The notes beneath the pieces were generated by a model. The model was not told the DNA's origin. It searched no databases and saw nothing but the letters and a program-made list of their open reading frames with translations. Shown in pieces: positions 61,573 to 64,000 of a stretch of 64,000 bases of DNA (its first letter is position 1; every line of letters starts with the position of its first letter). A program made the translations under genes and the position numbers. The stretch lies in assembly GCA_038087015.1 (NCBI GenBank), contig JASBNA010000001.1, positions 1 through 64,000 on the forward strand. The letters are read 5' to 3'. The DNA comes from Cerrena zonata (lineage: Eukaryota > Basidiomycota > Agaricomycetes > Polyporales > Cerrenaceae).

Positions 61573-64000
61573 ATGTTTTTCCCCAACTCTCCCTATGTAT
61601 CGAGAATGGTACTAGTATCTACCAATGGAAACGTACCATGGCCTCCTGCCTTAGCAAGTGTAGCTAAGCTCCTCGAAACTGCAAACACTCAGGTGCGCAG
61701 CACTTGATACTTTCCACGGCGGTTTCTACTTACACCCGATACTTCCAGGATGGAACAATACAATACATTGAGTCCCTTGTGCATTCCCTACGTAGCTGCG
61801 TTCACCGAGAACAACACGGATATCCCCTCAATCCAAAAACTTGCTTCATTCTGCCGATGATACGCGTCCTTCTCCATATGAAGATGCCGCATTGTGATAT
61901 TAGGTATGTTTATACAAAATGTCATGGATTATCTATCATTTGCTTATCCCAACAAACTATCGTATTAATTGTCAGAGAGTCTGCGGATTTTGCTGTACCG
62001 ATTCATCCATTAGCAAATAAAGATACTCCCGCACAGTACTTACCTAAGGATTGTAGAGCAGCATTTCTCCTCATGCACACTACCCTGTATCCATTGAGGT
62101 TTGAAGGTACCCCCTCTCCTTTAAGCTCTTCGACATTATCTAGTCCTTCCTCTACATCTCACACCGAACAGGAAGGATGGAATGACAATGATGACGATGA
62201 CGATAATGACGACGACGACGACGACGACGACGACGAAGTTTCCGAGACTGCATCCAATGCCTCGTCATCTGAGGAGGAAACCAGTGCTGCTCTAGAATGT
62301 CACCTTCTTTCGTGTCCTTCTGATATCTTGCGACCGAGTCTCGGACTTCTCTGCCTTCTGGACGTGGACAGTATTTATGTGTGTATGGCAAGTGTTCTTC
62401 ATCAACGTAGGATCTTGGGTATCGAAAGTCCACTTGTGGGGCTCGCATTTGATCCGATGGGTACGATCGTTCAAGTCGTGTTTGGCTGGTGGGAAGCCAA
62501 CGACACCGATGAAGAATGGGCCGTTGTAAGTCCATAGGCATTGAGCCCTGTAATAATCCTCTAATTTATTTGTTTAGCCAATACCTCGAGTTGTTCATAC
62601 ATTTTCGAGTGATCCCGCTGGGGAGCAGGCCGGGGTCTTCGACATGAGCGACCCCACGTCTGTTGCACGCCTTTCTGCCTTCCTAAATAAACTGGAACCG
62701 GAGTTGCTCCGAACACAAGCTGATATGGACGCTGCTTCACTCCGCATTTCCGCACAAGTCGAGTCCGGCACACTTTCCTTCTGGCGCGTCTATGAGCGGC
62801 TTAGAGAAGTCGGAAGAGAAGGCAACACTACCGCCGCGAAGCCGATCGATGTTTGGAGGAATGAGGTCGCAGCAGAATCGGATTGTAGGTGCGTGGATCT
62901 TTCTTACTATCAATGAAACACGACTAAATATCAAGGAAGTCCAACGGCGTGAGTGCACTACGTATGGATATTTTCGCTATCTTGAGCCTTTGCTCCACAG
63001 ATCTGGTGCAAAATCATCCCAAATAGATTCTCAAGATACACTGACTCGCACGTCTAGGTAAGAAAGAGCTGTAGATTGATCTGACTGGTGTCCAGGTTAA
63101 TCAAATCAAAACCTCCTTTACTTATTAGGTGCGTCGGAAACTTCCAGTTGAATTCTCTTGTAAACTTAATTCTGTTGTCGCCAGTATTGCAGACGACCAA
63201 AATGAGTAAATATCTCTTCTTGTACTAAATTTATATACTGTTGATTCTAGCTCATTAGGTCCAGAACGAAGCGCCGCTCGGCCTCAGAGTACGTGCTCAA
63301 TAATCCTTATGTGACACGAGATTGATGTTACTCTAGGATGACACGAAGATCAAGTATCCCTAAGGGCGAAGATGCTAATTATTTCACGACTATGTGGATG
63401 CATGACCGCAACGTTCTCGTTCACTCACTTCCTTGCGCAACTCATCTATCGCAGATTATGGACGATAATGTGGCTGCTCTCTATGACGAATTCATGCGTC
63501 CACTGGCGAGGACATACGAAAAAATGACGCGACTATACTTTCCGAGAGAATGGGTGGGCATTGTGTGTTCAACTAGATATCTCAGATGCTAACTTAACTG
63601 GACAGCTTAAAACCCGACCGCTAGTCCGTGAGGAGAACCGGAAGCTTTTTGATCAACTCTTTGTCGAGATTGATAAAAGAAAGAAAGAAGCGCAGACTCG
63701 ATTTCAATCAGAAACATGTGATGCACCTGATTGGATGTGTATAATTCTCGAGGATAGCCTGGACCGTATTCTGGACGCTGTTCGAAATATGCTTCCTCAT
63801 GTTGCCGCCAGCAAACATAGCACTGTGTTAGAGCTTGAGTGGCGTCACTCATGGGACATGCTCTCTATGGAATGTTGCTCTAAGAGCGTGATAAACTTCT
63901 CGTAAGTTACTTGTGTGGTCGACATACCTAAGATCTAATCAGAATATTTACCTCCAGGATGGAAAGTACTCTTTCACTTCCTCAAAAGGAGTATCCATAC
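61573..64000 (+). CDS. Unrecognised protein with poly-Asp tract (3' partial)
   Basis: Family not recognised. Well-supported exons are 61573-61692, 61749-61903, 61976-62525 and 62578-62888; the later frame has exons near 63124-63205 and 63260-63290, then about 63337-63553, 63606-63901 and 63958 onward, running off the window. The joins between 62889 and 63210 are not resolved. The protein starts MFFPNSPYVSRMVLVSTNGN and has a globular-looking N half (DGTIQYIESLVHSLRSCVHR, CRAAFLLMHTTLYPLRFEG). An Asp/Asn run at about 62180-62240 is followed by more globular sequence (ILGIESPLVGLAFDPMGTIV). The C-terminal part seen is helical and charged (MDDNVAALYDEFMRPLARTY, RKLFDQLFVEIDKRKKEAQT). No catalytic motif or membrane segment is evident. 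Confidence 0.6.

Noticed and set aside
62180..62240. GAC-rich run taken as a possible microsatellite only
   Set aside because: It lies in frame within a spliced coding exon and encodes an acidic tract, so it is coding sequence first, although its length may vary.

Overview
This window is nuclear DNA from a filamentous basidiomycete, most likely an Agaricomycete. Almost every gene is broken by many GT-AG introns of about 48-75 bases. Genes sit a few hundred bases apart on both strands with no operons, and the housekeeping set (Rrs1, Pex14, Rib1, Vps17, Leu2, Nob1, Arpc3, Yvc1, Mlh3, Tex1, Afg1, Pnc1, Rrn3, lipin/Pah1) is fungal. I built the exon models by hand from reading frame, splice signals and conserved protein motifs. 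Most were checked by exon-length arithmetic; Yvc1, Mlh3 and the GH3 enzyme were only partly checked.

Layout, left to right. 1-5 kb: 3' part of RRS1, a C2H2 zinc-finger gene, tRNA-Val(AAC) and PEX14. 6.1-6.8 kb: a single-pass membrane protein with a PPxY motif. 6.8-10.6 kb: a 3.8 kb stretch with no gene I can support. 10.6-14.6 kb: RIB1 and VPS17. 14.9-18.0 kb (minus strand): a secreted M24-type peptidase and LEU2, with LEU2 divergent from NOB1. 20.2-24.2 kb: ARPC3 and YVC1, divergent. 24.4-32 kb: MLH3, divergent from a large seven-helix orphan membrane protein. 32.5-39.4 kb: TEX1/THOC3, a GMC oxidoreductase with a likely GPI anchor, and AFG1. Then come a second identical tRNA-Val in the opposite orientation, PNC1 and a DAO-type FAD oxidoreductase with a one-base frameshift.

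42.6-48 kb is the accessory part. It holds a roughly 1.75 kb element bounded by terminal inverted repeats (43666-45418), an MDR quinone-oxidoreductase-like gene, and two diverged collinear sequence blocks upstream of the FAD oxidoreductase and the MDR gene. 48-64 kb returns to ordinary genes: an RTC3-like SBDS-domain gene with a 4-base exon, a GH3 beta-glucosidase with a PA14 insertion, RRN3, a complex I LYR subunit divergent from lipin, and an unrecognised gene running off the right end.

Functionally this is mostly core metabolism: ribosome synthesis (RRS1, NOB1, RRN3, RTC3-like), riboflavin, leucine and NAD salvage (RIB1, LEU2, PNC1), trafficking and organelles (PEX14, VPS17, ARPC3, YVC1, AFG1, complex I), mRNA export (TEX1), meiotic repair (MLH3) and lipid control (PAH1). 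Extracellular or sugar-related oxidative enzymes (GMC, GH3, MDR, FAD oxidoreductase) are interspersed. I found no CRISPR array, rRNA or gene cluster of an obviously new defence or biosynthetic system. The best leads are the inverted-repeat element with its flanking duplication, the micro-exons, the GC-AG intron and the seven-helix orphan.
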